NCBI RefSeq assembly: GCF_030362855.1
Contig: NZ_JAUCBP010000012.1
Coordinates: 326,237 to 390,236 of the forward strand
Direction of reading: 5' to 3'
DNA: 64,000 nucleotides
From: Neoalteromonas arenosi
GTDB taxonomy: Bacteria; Pseudomonadota; Gammaproteobacteria; Enterobacterales; Alteromonadaceae
The position numbers were made by a program, and so were the translations under genes. The notes beneath the pieces are model-generated. The model was not told the DNA's origin and searched no databases. It saw only the letters and a list, made by a program, of their open reading frames with translations. The stretch's first letter is position 1. The number at the start of each line of letters is the position of its first letter. Below, one piece after another: positions 31,882 through 40,479 of this stretch.

Positions 31882-31914
31882 AAAAAAAACCGCGCTTAAA
31901 GCGCGGTTTTTTTA
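31882..31914. terminator. Bidirectional terminator between recA and the flhB-like gene
   Basis: CCGCGC (31890-31895), loop TTAAA and GCGCGG (31901-31906) are flanked by a run of A on the left and a run of T on the right, so it works for transcripts from both sides. Confidence 0.9.
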
Positions 31915-31932
31915 TTGCTCGGCAAGGAATAA

Positions 31933-32244
31933 CTAAACCTTGGCATTAACGCCGGGTATCGGGGTATGCCAGTTCTCGGGAGTTTTCCCCTGTAGCACGT
32001 ATGAAAATGCAATCAATTCCGCAATCACATAATAAAGTTGTTCTGGAATTTCTTGACCGAGATCCAGTGTCCCAAGAAATTCTGACAAGTGTTGATCCTC
32101 GTGAATAAGTACACCGTGTTGCTGCGCAACAGAAATAATTTCTTCAGCCAAGTCTCCAAAACCCTTAGCAGTAACCTCGGGTGCCGAGCCCTGTTTTTCA
32201 CTGTACTTTAGGCCAATGGCGCGTTTGGTTTTCTTTTTAGTCAT
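31933..32244 (-). CDS. Stand-alone FlhB C-terminal domain protein
   Basis: The 103-residue protein matches the cytoplasmic C-terminal part of FlhB/YscU export-switch proteins: RAIGLKYSEKQGSAPEVTAKGFGDLAEEI, LIHEDQHLSEFLGTLDLGQEIPEQLYYVIAELIAFSYVLQG. It has no membrane domain and lacks the NPTH autocleavage site, beginning about where FlhB is cut. So it corresponds to the fragment FlhB makes by self-cleavage. It lies 3 bp after the FliK-like gene, so the two probably act together in export-substrate switching. The same pairing near ccm genes occurs in other gammaproteobacteria. Confidence 0.85.
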   Translation of the reverse strand: MTKKKTKRAIGLKYSEKQGSAPEVTAKGFGDLAEEIISVAQQHGVLIHEDQHLSEFLGTLDLGQEIPEQLYYVIAELIAFSYVLQGKTPENWHTPIPGVNAKV

Positions 32245-32247
32245 AGT

Positions 32248-34362
32248 TTACGCCTGTGTATGTAGCAGTTGATAGGGTTTAGGGCGCAGTGAGCTCGGGA
32301 TTGCGCCCAATTGACACTGGCTGTGTACAATCTCAAGACCAAATGCTGTCATACGTTGTTTTAGCTTCGGTAAAAACTCCAATACTGTGTCTTTGAGTGC
32401 TTCATTGGAAGTATACAGATCAAGACCTAATTCACTGTCTTGAAGCTCGCACTTACATAACACTTCACCTTTTTCGCCAATGTCCAACAACATAGTCAAA
32501 CGCCAGTGGGATCGGCCAGCATCGGATCTGCTGTGTTGTTCTTTTTCTGGCGCATCGCGATGAATTAATAGCTCGATATCCTTACCTGTTGGTCCAGCAA
32601 GACCGGGCAGGGCATAAAACAATGCGTCTTGACCTTGCGTAGCATTCTCGACCTGTGCCATTTTGCTAAACTGATGGCCACTTAACACTTGAGACAGTGA
32701 ACGCAGTAATGAGTGACGTTGCTCGATACCGGTGATCTCTTGCGCACGTGCTCGTTGAGCTGGCCGCGATGGCGTCTCTTTGCCCGCGGTCTGGTTAACC
32801 TGGGTAAGAGCTGTAAGCACTTGGTTAATTTTATCGTTAGTACTGAATGTGCCTGTTGCTGGTAACCGCGTGGCTAAACTGATTTGCAGTAGCGCAATAA
32901 GGCCACTAACCATGGAGTTTGCCGATACAGGTGTACTGATTGCCTGAGGCGTTACGGGAACCGCTGGCGCTTGTAAAGACTGTTGCAGAGCGGTGATGTT
33001 TGGCTCAGCGGTTACAACCGGTTTTACAACTTGGGTAATCTTATCGGCCAACGCTTTAATTGCCGGTTCAGGCGACTGGCTTAACGCATTTAGCGCTTGA
33101 CTGAGATTTACCGCCACTTTCGATGCCGGCTCTGCTTGTACAAAATGATGTTTAATCGCTTGTTGTAATTGCTGTTTTACAGCGTCGCTGACTGATGCCT
33201 TTTGATTGCGCGGTACGCCTGAGAGCGAGTTATCTGTCGCCGCAGATTTAGTGCGCTGAATGGTTTCAGTTGGTGCAATACTACTATCTTGTAACGCTAA
33301 AGGCGAGCGTGTTTGTGGCTCGGGTAATCTAGCTAGCGCTTGCCAAATTGCTTGCTGTTGCGTTCTGGGTTGTTGAATAAAGACCTCTAAAGGGCGTTCC
33401 AGTTTAGGGGGGATTCGACTTAATTCTGATAGCACTGTGGACGAGGTATTAGTAACACCTGTTCCAGCGGTTGGTAATTTTGCTAGCGGAAACAGCGCGC
33501 TAATCGTCAGCCTTTGTTGTTTGTCAACCGTGAGGCTTGGATTTATTGCACCAGACTTGAGGCTGTTATCGAGTAAATCGGCTGATGCTTTAGGTAATAA
33601 AGGCTTTAACGCCGTTGCTATTGGGGGCGTAACGGTAACACTGTTGTTTAGTGGCAATACCTGCTGCAGCGTTTTTACCACCAGCGGATGTTCTGCTGGT
33701 AGGGCTAATTTTAGCGGCAGAGCTGCGTTATTCGCTGGCGGTGACTTCACCATTTGCGTACTGGTATCGGGCTGCTGAGGTGCTGAGTTTTGCCGAGTAG
33801 GCGCAAGCAGTGTTGCAGTCCATTGTTTGCCAATTTGCTGTAGTTGCACTTGAACCGCTTGTCCAACTTGTAGCTGCTTTGCCGCTTGCGGATTGGTAAG
33901 GGTAACCTCGCGTAAATCTGCTGCGGGTGATTGCAGAGTCAGTGTTACTTGCTGTCCGACGATTGCTTTAACGGTGGCTTGTGTGACTTGAATAGGGTCA
34001 TTTGAATTCGTTATGGTTTTTGCGATCAAGGGCTGCCGAGCCAATACCGCGAGCAAACTTTGCTGTTGCTGAGCAGAGATTATTGTCGAGAACAAATTTT
34101 GTGGTGCTGAAAAGGTCCATAATGCTTTGCCGTCAGTTGATCGCACTGCAGAGTCGACTGGCACATCGCCGAGTAATTGTGTTGCAACCGTTGCCAGTGG
34201 CCGACCATTCGATGTTGTGATGGTTGTTGTAGGGCCATTAACTGCAACGACAACGGGCGTAACCGAGAGTCTACCGCTGGTACCTGTTGTATCTGCAGCA
34301 CTGGCTTGTGGCGTTTTACCGGCGAGCTGGAGCAACATGTTATTGAGATTGATGTCTTGCAT
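32248..34362 (-). CDS. FliK-like hook-length control protein
   Basis: The 704-residue protein has a long Gln/Thr/Pro/Ala-rich, low-complexity N-terminal part and a C-terminal Flg_hook-type domain (about 590-690): HWRLTMLLDIGEKGEVLCKCELQDSELGLDLYTSN, LPKLKQRMTAFGLEI. FliK measures hook length and signals FlhB to switch export specificity. It is coupled to the FlhB-C-terminal gene and far from any flagellar operon visible here, so it may be an accessory copy rather than the main fliK. Confidence 0.82.
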   Translation of the reverse strand: MQDINLNNMLLQLAGKTPQASAADTTGTSGRLSVTPVVVAVNGPTTTITTSNGRPLATVATQLLGDVPVDSAVRSTDGKALWTFSAPQNLFSTIISAQQQQSLLAVLARQPLIAKTITNSNDPIQVTQATVKAIVGQQVTLTLQSPAADLREVTLTNPQAAKQLQVGQAVQVQLQQIGKQWTATLLAPTRQNSAPQQPDTSTQMVKSPPANNAALPLKLALPAEHPLVVKTLQQVLPLNNSVTVTPPIATALKPLLPKASADLLDNSLKSGAINPSLTVDKQQRLTISALFPLAKLPTAGTGVTNTSSTVLSELSRIPPKLERPLEVFIQQPRTQQQAIWQALARLPEPQTRSPLALQDSSIAPTETIQRTKSAATDNSLSGVPRNQKASVSDAVKQQLQQAIKHHFVQAEPASKVAVNLSQALNALSQSPEPAIKALADKITQVVKPVVTAEPNITALQQSLQAPAVPVTPQAISTPVSANSMVSGLIALLQISLATRLPATGTFSTNDKINQVLTALTQVNQTAGKETPSRPAQRARAQEITGIEQRHSLLRSLSQVLSGHQFSKMAQVENATQGQDALFYALPGLAGPTGKDIELLIHRDAPEKEQHSRSDAGRSHWRLTMLLDIGEKGEVLCKCELQDSELGLDLYTSNEALKDTVLEFLPKLKQRMTAFGLEIVHSQCQLGAIPSSLRPKPYQLLHTQA

Positions 34363-34655
34363 TCACTGTTATCGGGAACCACTTGGTAAGCTTGATTGTA
34401 AACTAAAACCTAAGGGTTGATCTTGCGCAAATCATAGAGCGTCCAACGTACCTATACTCTTGTGCTGTTTTTAATTCCTTTGTAGACGTTTTTCTGTCGT
34501 ATTATTCAGTAAAAATGACCGATATGTTCCCATCTTTTTCAGCCACTTATGGTACTATCTGCGCCATATTTTTTGTTGCTAATGAAAAAGCCTTACTAAA
34601 GCCATCCGTGAATAACTGGATTTCAGGCCGATTGCTGAGTAAATAGTTGGAGTTA
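34363..34655. other. Intergenic region between fliK-like gene and ccm operon
   Basis: The 293-bp divergent spacer has no credible gene. It is A+T-rich in its right half and must hold promoters for both directions. TATACT near 34451 and TACTAT near 34553 are possible -10 elements, but neither has a good -35 partner. Confidence 0.4.
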
Positions 34656-35288
34656 ATGAGTTTAGAAGCTGTTAATTTAAGCTGCGTTCGTCGCGACAGA
34701 GTACTGTTTGAACAACAGAGCTTTACCCTTAATGCGGGCGAACTGACTTATTTACTCGGCGAGAATGGCGCGGGTAAAACGAGCTTGCTGCGCATACTCA
34801 TTGGTTTTGTTGAACCAGCAGCCGGTCAAGTACTGTATGGAGGGAGTGCTATCACCCATAGCGACGTTAGGCGAAAGTTTAACGCTGAATTAATCTATAT
34901 CGGGCACAAATCAGCAGTCGATCCACATGCCTCAGCCTTTGAAAACAGTCGATTTTGGTGTGCCCAACACGGCGTGTCTGTCACTCAAGAGTTGATTTAT
35001 TCCGTACTCGCTACGCTTGGGTTGGTGGGGTTAGAGGATATACCTTGCGGACAATTATCCGCGGGACAAAATCGTCGAGTGGCCCTTGCGCGTTTATGGT
35101 TTAAGGCGACCGCCAAGGTCTGGGTGTTGGATGAACCGTTCACTGCACTGGACGTAAAAGGTATTGAATTGCTCGAGCGTCATATTGAAGCGTTCTTAGC
35201 GCGTGGGGGGAGTGTGATTTTGACTTCACATCAGCCGCTGAGTCATTTGACCGGCTGGCGTCCGCTAGAGCTGGAGTATCGCCTATGA
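34656..35288 (+). CDS. ccmA: CcmA, haem exporter ATP-binding protein
   Basis: The product is about 210 residues with ABC motifs: Walker A GENGAGKTS, signature LSAGQNRRVALARLW, Walker B VWVLDEPFTALD and the TSHQPL switch His. It powers the CcmABCD complex that releases holo-CcmE. The ATG at 34656 is only 3 nt after GGAG (34649-34652), so the TTG at 34647 is an alternative start. It overlaps ccmB by 4 nt and opens the ccm operon. Confidence 0.95.
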   Translation: MSLEAVNLSCVRRDRVLFEQQSFTLNAGELTYLLGENGAGKTSLLRILIGFVEPAAGQVLYGGSAITHSDVRRKFNAELIYIGHKSAVDPHASAFENSRFWCAQHGVSVTQELIYSVLATLGLVGLEDIPCGQLSAGQNRRVALARLWFKATAKVWVLDEPFTALDVKGIELLERHIEAFLARGGSVILTSHQPLSHLTGWRPLELEYRL

Positions 35289-35956
35289 GATCGGGTGTAT
35301 ATGCGGCGATGTTTAAACGGGAATACACCTTGGCTTTCAGGCAAAAAGCCGAGTTGGTTCAACCGCTCGTGTTTTTTGTTCTCGTGGTAAGTTTGTTTCC
35401 CCTCGGCGTTGGGCCATCACCAGAGATACTGCAACGCATTGGACCCGGCGTCATATGGGTTGCAGCAATTTTGTCGTCATTACTTGGCATGGAGCGACTG
35501 TTCCGAGATGACTTCCAAAACGGTTGGCTAGAGCAATTGGCGTTGACCGATGCATCGCTTGCCGGATTGATGGCCATAAAAGTGTTTACTCACTGGCTGG
35601 TATCATTTGTGCCTTTAGTGATCGTTTCGCCGTTGTTAGCGTTGTTTTTGAATCTAACTGAACCCATGTATTGGGCATTGCTGGCAACCTTAGCGATTGG
35701 CACACCGCTCATCAGTTTAGTCGGTGCAATTGCCGTTGGGCTGACGATGGGATTAAATCGCGGTGGCGTACTTTTGGCGTTACTATTGATCCCGTTATTT
35801 ATTCCGTTGCTTATTTTCGCTACATCGGCGATAGAGTCAGCGGCCATGCAACTCTCCTATATGCCGCAATTGGCGATATTGGGGGCGTTGTTACTACTGG
35901 CGTTCGCGTTTACGCCTTTCGCGATTAGCTATGCTGTAAGAGTGAGTTTGAATTAA
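35285..35956 (+). CDS. ccmB: CcmB, haem exporter permease
   Basis: The 223-residue integral membrane protein has about six helices. The conserved CcmB patterns are FFVLVVSLFPLGVGP, GVIWVAAILSSLLGMERLFRDDFQNGWLEQL and TLAIGTPLISLVGAIAVGLT. It forms the ABC transporter with CcmA in cytochrome c maturation. It overlaps ccmA by 4 nt and ccmC by 1 nt. Confidence 0.95.
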   Translation: MRSGVYAAMFKREYTLAFRQKAELVQPLVFFVLVVSLFPLGVGPSPEILQRIGPGVIWVAAILSSLLGMERLFRDDFQNGWLEQLALTDASLAGLMAIKVFTHWLVSFVPLVIVSPLLALFLNLTEPMYWALLATLAIGTPLISLVGAIAVGLTMGLNRGGVLLALLLIPLFIPLLIFATSAIESAAMQLSYMPQLAILGALLLLAFAFTPFAISYAVRVSLN

Positions 35957-36699
35957 TGTGGAAATGGTTACACCCCTACGCTAAGACTGAACGAGCGTAT
36001 GTACTCTGCAATACCTTACTACCTTGGTTTGTAGTAACCGCAGTGTTGTCTTTGAGCATAGGTACCCTATGGGGTTTGGTGTTTGCGCCGGCAGACTACC
36101 AACAAGGAGATTCGTTTCGAATCATCTATATTCACGTCCCCAGTGCCTTGCTATCTATGTCGACCTATGTGGCGATGGCAGTCGCGGCTGCTGTCGGTAT
36201 GATTTGGCAATGGCGTACCGCATACATGGCGATGATTGCAATCGCGCCTGTTGGTGCAGTTATGACATTTATTGCATTAGTGACAGGCGCAGCCTGGGGC
36301 AAACCGATGTGGGGAACGTGGTGGGTATGGGATGCACGACTCACATCAGAACTCATCCTGCTGTTTTTATATCTTGGGGTTATGGCCCTATACAGCGCGT
36401 TTGACGATAAGCGTCAAGGTGGTAAGGCTGCGGGCGTAATGGCGATAGTCGGTGTAGTTAATATTCCAATCATTCACTATTCGGTTGAGTGGTGGAATAC
36501 CCTGCATCAAGGCGCGACTATTACTAAATTCGACAAACCCTCTATCGCACCGGAGATGTTGTGGCCGTTATTGATTAATCTGCTCGGATTCGCGGCATTT
36601 GTAGGCGCGGTGAGCTTAGTGCGGATGCGAAATGAGATTATTCGTCGAGAGATTCATCGTCCTTGGGTCGTTCTTATCGCCAAACAGGCGAGCAAATAG
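35956..36699 (+). CDS. ccmC: CcmC, haem-handling protein
   Basis: The 247-residue protein has six predicted helices and the haem-binding WWD motif (WGKPMWGTWWVWDARLTSELILL). His residues in YIHVPSA and IIHYSVEWWNTLHQ fit the P-His ligands. CcmC loads haem onto CcmE at the periplasmic face. Its start shares a base with the ccmB stop, and ccmD follows. Confidence 0.95.
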   Translation: MWKWLHPYAKTERAYVLCNTLLPWFVVTAVLSLSIGTLWGLVFAPADYQQGDSFRIIYIHVPSALLSMSTYVAMAVAAAVGMIWQWRTAYMAMIAIAPVGAVMTFIALVTGAAWGKPMWGTWWVWDARLTSELILLFLYLGVMALYSAFDDKRQGGKAAGVMAIVGVVNIPIIHYSVEWWNTLHQGATITKFDKPSIAPEMLWPLLINLLGFAAFVGAVSLVRMRNEIIRREIHRPWVVLIAKQASK

Positions 36700-36726
36700 C
36701 TAATTGTATTGGAGAGGTTGAATACG

Positions 36727-36945
36727 GTGCAATTTGACAGTTTTTCAGAATTTTTAAATATGGGCGGCTATGGCTTTTTCGTCTGGCTTTCATTTGGTAT
36801 TACCGCCGCCGCCATGGTGGCAATAGTTATTGAGAGTCGGTTGGCGCAAAAACGCTTAGTACGTGAAATCCTTGCCGAGCAAGCGCGCAAAGATAGGATC
36901 AGAGGCGTAAAGTCGCCCAGCAGCAATAGGGAGCAGCAGTTATGA
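36727..36945 (+). CDS. ccmD: CcmD, small haem exporter subunit
   Basis: The GTG at 36727 lies 9 nt after GGAGAGG (36711-36717), so it is preferred over in-frame TTG codons at 36709 and 36718 that overlap or touch the binding site. The 72-residue protein has the CcmD start [22 protein letters not shown], one membrane helix and a basic tail. It holds CcmE in the CcmABC complex. It overlaps ccmE by 4 nt. Confidence 0.9.
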   Translation: MQFDSFSEFLNMGGYGFFVWLSFGITAAAMVAIVIESRLAQKRLVREILAEQARKDRIRGVKSPSSNREQQL

Positions 36946-37406
36946 ACCCTCGTCGTCAACAGCGCTTGGCCGTTGTAGTTGGTATCTTGGCTCTTGTTGG
37001 GGCTGCAATCGGGTTGATGCTCTATGCGCTGAATGAAAATATTGACCTGTTTTATACACCGTCTGAGATCATTGAGGGTAAGGATGGTCAGATCCCTACT
37101 GTCGGTCAACGCCTAAGGATCGGCGGCATGGTGGTACCGGGTACTGTAAAACGCGATCCTGAGAGCCTCGCGGTGAGTTTTGATTTGGTAGATGTAGGTG
37201 AGGTTGTTACAGTCAGCTACTCAGGCATTCTGCCGGATTTATTTCGTGAAGGGCAAGGTATTGTCGCTACTGGTGTATTAACTGAGTCCAGAAAAATCGA
37301 AGCGCACGAAGTACTAGCAAAGCATGATGAAGAATATATGCCGCCTGAACTCGCAGAGAAACTCAAAGGCATCAAGCACGTAAAACCAAGCGAAGCAGGG
37401 TACTGA
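36942..37406 (+). CDS. ccmE: CcmE, periplasmic haem chaperone
   Basis: The 154-residue protein has an N-terminal membrane anchor (about 9-30) and an OB-fold domain ([37 protein letters not shown]). The haem-binding His128 lies in the LAKHDEEY motif, with Tyr132. It binds haem covalently and passes it to CcmF. Length is normal. Confidence 0.96.
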   Translation: MNPRRQQRLAVVVGILALVGAAIGLMLYALNENIDLFYTPSEIIEGKDGQIPTVGQRLRIGGMVVPGTVKRDPESLAVSFDLVDVGEVVTVSYSGILPDLFREGQGIVATGVLTESRKIEAHEVLAKHDEEYMPPELAEKLKGIKHVKPSEAGY

Positions 37407-37407
37407 T

Positions 37408-39405
37408 ATGATCCCAGAAATAGGAAATATCGCCCTAACACTGGCGCTGGTATTGTCCATACTGCTAGCCGTCTACCCTTTATGGGGCGCGCAAACTAAC
37501 AACGTCAAACTGATGTCGACGGCTAAGCCATTGGGTGTCAGCTTGTTTATATTTACTGCGATTGCATATGGCTGCTTGACTTATGCATTTGTTGTTGACG
37601 ATTTCAGTGTTGCCTACGTTGCACATCACTCAAATAGCCTACTGCCGATTTACTACAAAGTCACCGCGGTTTGGGGCGGCCATGAAGGATCATTTTTACT
37701 CTGGGTTCTCATGCTATCCGGTTGGATAATCGCAGTGGCGACCTTTAGTAAAGGTATACCACAACCTATGGTTGCGCGTGTGCTTTCAATTCTGGGCATG
37801 GTATCTATCGGTTTCTACCTGTTCATGTTGCTGACCTCAAATCCATTTGAGAGTTTGTTACCGCTATTCCCCGTAGACGGGCGCGACCTGAATCCCTTGC
37901 TGCAAGATTTCGGCATGATCATTCATCCCCCCATGCTGTATATGGGCTATGTTGGCTTTTCCGTGGCATTTGCCTTTGCCATCGCTGCGCTGATTTCAGG
38001 CCAGTTAGATAGCACTTGGGCGCGTTGGTCGCGGCCTTGGGTTATTTCCGCGTGGGCATTTTTGACCTTGGGTATAGCACTGGGTAGTTGGTGGGCATAC
38101 TACGAGCTTGGCTGGGGCGGCTGGTGGTTCTGGGACCCAGTAGAAAATGCGTCATTTATGCCGTGGTTAGTCGGTACCGCGCTAATGCATAGCTTGGCTG
38201 TTACTGAAAAACGCAAAGTGTTTAAATCCTGGACGGTATTGTTGGCAATCGCTGCATTCTCACTCAGCCTGCTGGGTACGTTTTTGGTGCGTTCTGGCGT
38301 TATAGTATCGGTTCACTCATTTGCCAGTGATCCAGCGCGAGGGTTGTTTATATTGGGCATTTTGGTTGTGCTCAGTGGTTTTGGCTTATTGCTCTACGCA
38401 CTGCGAGCGCGGGAATTGCGCAGTCGCGGGAAGTACGACAGCTTCTCACGTGAAGTCTTATTAATTGGCAATAACGTGATGTTATGCGCAGCCACTATCG
38501 TAGTGCTATTAGGCACGTTGTTGCCATTGGTTCACAAAGAGCTCAACCTCGGAACGATTTCGGTGGGCGCGCCTTTCTTTAACCAAATGTTTGTTGTCCT
38601 TATTGTGCCATTTGTATTTATGTTGAGCTTAGGGCCGTTATCGCGCTGGAAGCGTCAACCGGTAAAAGATCTGCGCAATCATATGTTGGTGGCCTTGGGT
38701 ATCAGTTTGAGTGCAGCAATCTTGATCAACGTTAACTACGAACAACCTACCTTTATGGCAGTGCTTGGCTTGTTACTCAGCTTTTGGATTTTGGTTTCTA
38801 CAGTGCAAGAGGTTCTACAACGGGTTAACGCGCAGCGTCAGCTCAGTCAATGGGCAGCATTAGGGAAACTCACCCGCAGCCACTGGGGTATGGTACTCGG
38901 TCATGTAGGGTTCGCCGTTATGTTGATCGGTATTACCTTAGTCAGTAATTACGAGCAAGAACGCGATTTGCGCATGCTACCTGGAGAAACTGTGCAATTG
39001 GGTGGCTATGACTTTCTCTTTACTGGGGTTAAACAGGTTGAAGGCCCCAACTACTCAGCTGACGTAGGCGTCTTTGACGTGTTTAAAAACGGCGAGTTTG
39101 TGGTGCATTTGGAGCCAGAAAAACGCTTTTATCCGGTGCAACGCACAACCATGACCGAAGCGGGTATTCATGCAACGATTACACGTGATTTGTTCATCGC
39201 CTTAGGTGAACCACTGGAAGGTGAGGCATGGGCTGTACGCGTTTATATCAAGCCTTTTGTCGTCTGGATTTGGGCGGGGGCGTTTATTATGGCACTTGGT
39301 GGTGCTATCTCTATCGCCGATAAGCGTTACCGTTTGAGCAAAGTCGCCCGTAAGTCAATCAAGGCTGGACACTCGGAGCCAGCTATACCCGCGGAGGCTT
39401 CGTAA
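37408..39405 (+). CDS. ccmF: CcmF, cytochrome c haem lyase subunit
   Basis: The 665-residue polytopic protein has the WWD haem-binding motif (WGGWWFWDPVENASFMPWLVG), periplasmic His residues, YKVTAVWGGHEGSFLLWVLM, and a large late periplasmic loop (about 515-620). It joins haem from holo-CcmE to apocytochrome c with CcmH and CcmI. It begins 1 bp after the ccmE stop and its last base is the first of ccmG. Confidence 0.96.
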   Translation: MIPEIGNIALTLALVLSILLAVYPLWGAQTNNVKLMSTAKPLGVSLFIFTAIAYGCLTYAFVVDDFSVAYVAHHSNSLLPIYYKVTAVWGGHEGSFLLWVLMLSGWIIAVATFSKGIPQPMVARVLSILGMVSIGFYLFMLLTSNPFESLLPLFPVDGRDLNPLLQDFGMIIHPPMLYMGYVGFSVAFAFAIAALISGQLDSTWARWSRPWVISAWAFLTLGIALGSWWAYYELGWGGWWFWDPVENASFMPWLVGTALMHSLAVTEKRKVFKSWTVLLAIAAFSLSLLGTFLVRSGVIVSVHSFASDPARGLFILGILVVLSGFGLLLYALRARELRSRGKYDSFSREVLLIGNNVMLCAATIVVLLGTLLPLVHKELNLGTISVGAPFFNQMFVVLIVPFVFMLSLGPLSRWKRQPVKDLRNHMLVALGISLSAAILINVNYEQPTFMAVLGLLLSFWILVSTVQEVLQRVNAQRQLSQWAALGKLTRSHWGMVLGHVGFAVMLIGITLVSNYEQERDLRMLPGETVQLGGYDFLFTGVKQVEGPNYSADVGVFDVFKNGEFVVHLEPEKRFYPVQRTTMTEAGIHATITRDLFIALGEPLEGEAWAVRVYIKPFVVWIWAGAFIMALGGAISIADKRYRLSKVARKSIKAGHSEPAIPAEAS

Positions 39406-40004
39406 TGAGTAAGAACCTGCGCTTTGCGCTGCCTGTGATCCTATTCGTTGTCATGATCGTGTTTTTGGGTTTCGGTCTGTTTTCTGATCCAAGAGAGCGT
39501 GACTCGATGGCGTTAGGTAAGCCGCTGCCACCGTTTGAGTTACCTGACCTCTATGATTCTAACCGCATCTACACGCCACAGGACTTAACGGGTGACGTGA
39601 CCATTTTGAATGTTTGGGGCGTGTGGTGTGTGACCTGTGCGGTTGAGCTGCCCTATCTGACCGCATTGCGCGAGCAATACGGGGTGAAATTTGTCGGTTT
39701 GTATTACGACCAAGATTTGGATCCCGACTTCGGCACTAAAACGTTGGCGCGCGTGCGCAACGAAGTGACCAGCATGTTGAATCGATTGGGAAACCCTTAT
39801 CAATATCAAATATTTGATGTAGTTAGAGACTACTCTCTTGATCTTGGTGTAACCGGAGCGCCAGAGCACTTCTTGATCGATCGCAAAGGCCATATTCGCT
39901 TGCATCATATCGGTGACATCAATGAACGCGTCTGGACACATAAAATCAAGCCGGTGTATGACCAATTAATAGCGGAAAACAACTCGGCGGTGATCAATGA
40001 ATAA
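39405..40004 (+). CDS. ccmG: CcmG/DsbE thiol:disulfide oxidoreductase
   Basis: The 199-residue protein has an N-terminal membrane anchor and a thioredoxin fold with the redox pair Cys75/Cys78 in VWCVTCAVELPYL. A GAPEHFLID cis-Pro region is close to the family's GVPE(T/H). It reduces the haem-binding cysteines of apocytochrome c in the periplasm. It overlaps ccmH by 8 nt. Confidence 0.95.
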   Translation: MSKNLRFALPVILFVVMIVFLGFGLFSDPRERDSMALGKPLPPFELPDLYDSNRIYTPQDLTGDVTILNVWGVWCVTCAVELPYLTALREQYGVKFVGLYYDQDLDPDFGTKTLARVRNEVTSMLNRLGNPYQYQIFDVVRDYSLDLGVTGAPEHFLIDRKGHIRLHHIGDINERVWTHKIKPVYDQLIAENNSAVINE

Positions 40005-40479
40005 ATGGTTGCTTGCAATTTTATTGAGTCTCTCGCTGGGCTGGGCTTATGCTCAGCAGGACGTCAACACTGAGTCGACTGCCAACAGTGGTGCAGAAGA
40101 AAACTACCAGTTTGCCGATGAACAGCAGCGTCAGTTGTTTTTGACCCTTACAGCCGAGCTAAGGTGCCCGCTGTGTCAAAACCAGAACATCGCCGATTCC
40201 GATGCCATGATTGCACACGATATGCGACGCAAAGTATATCAGTTAATTCAGCAAGGCAATGATGAGCAACAAGTCTTGGATTTTATGAAATCGCGTTATG
40301 GTGATTTTGTGCATTACCAACCGCCTGTCACGCCTTACACCATGTGGCTATGGCTATTGCCAGTGTTGTTCGCCGTGTTTGCGCTGGTGATGATCACCCG
40401 CAAACAGCGGGTTCAAGAGCCAAGCGATCTAGAAGAGAAACTTGCACGCGCTGATGAATTATTGAAACGAGAGGAATAG
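39997..40479 (+). CDS. ccmH: CcmH, cytochrome c maturation thiol-reduction subunit
   Basis: The 160-residue protein has a signal peptide, the CcmH motif LRCPLCQNQNIADSDA (Cys57, Cys60) and one C-terminal membrane helix (about 112-128), then a charged tail. It presents reduced apocytochrome to CcmF. This is the short form of CcmH; the CcmI part is encoded by the next gene, which starts immediately after the stop. Confidence 0.95.
   Translation: MNKWLLAILLSLSLGWAYAQQDVNTESTANSGAEENYQFADEQQRQLFLTLTAELRCPLCQNQNIADSDAMIAHDMRRKVYQLIQQGNDEQQVLDFMKSRYGDFVHYQPPVTPYTMWLWLLPVLFAVFALVMITRKQRVQEPSDLEEKLARADELLKREE

Noticed and set aside
33437..33778. Plus-strand frame of 113 codons
   Set aside because: Antisense to the low-complexity part of the FliK-like gene; the repeats are a by-product of that composition.
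39585..39965. Minus-strand frame of 126 codons
   Set aside because: Antisense to ccmG, whose function is certain.
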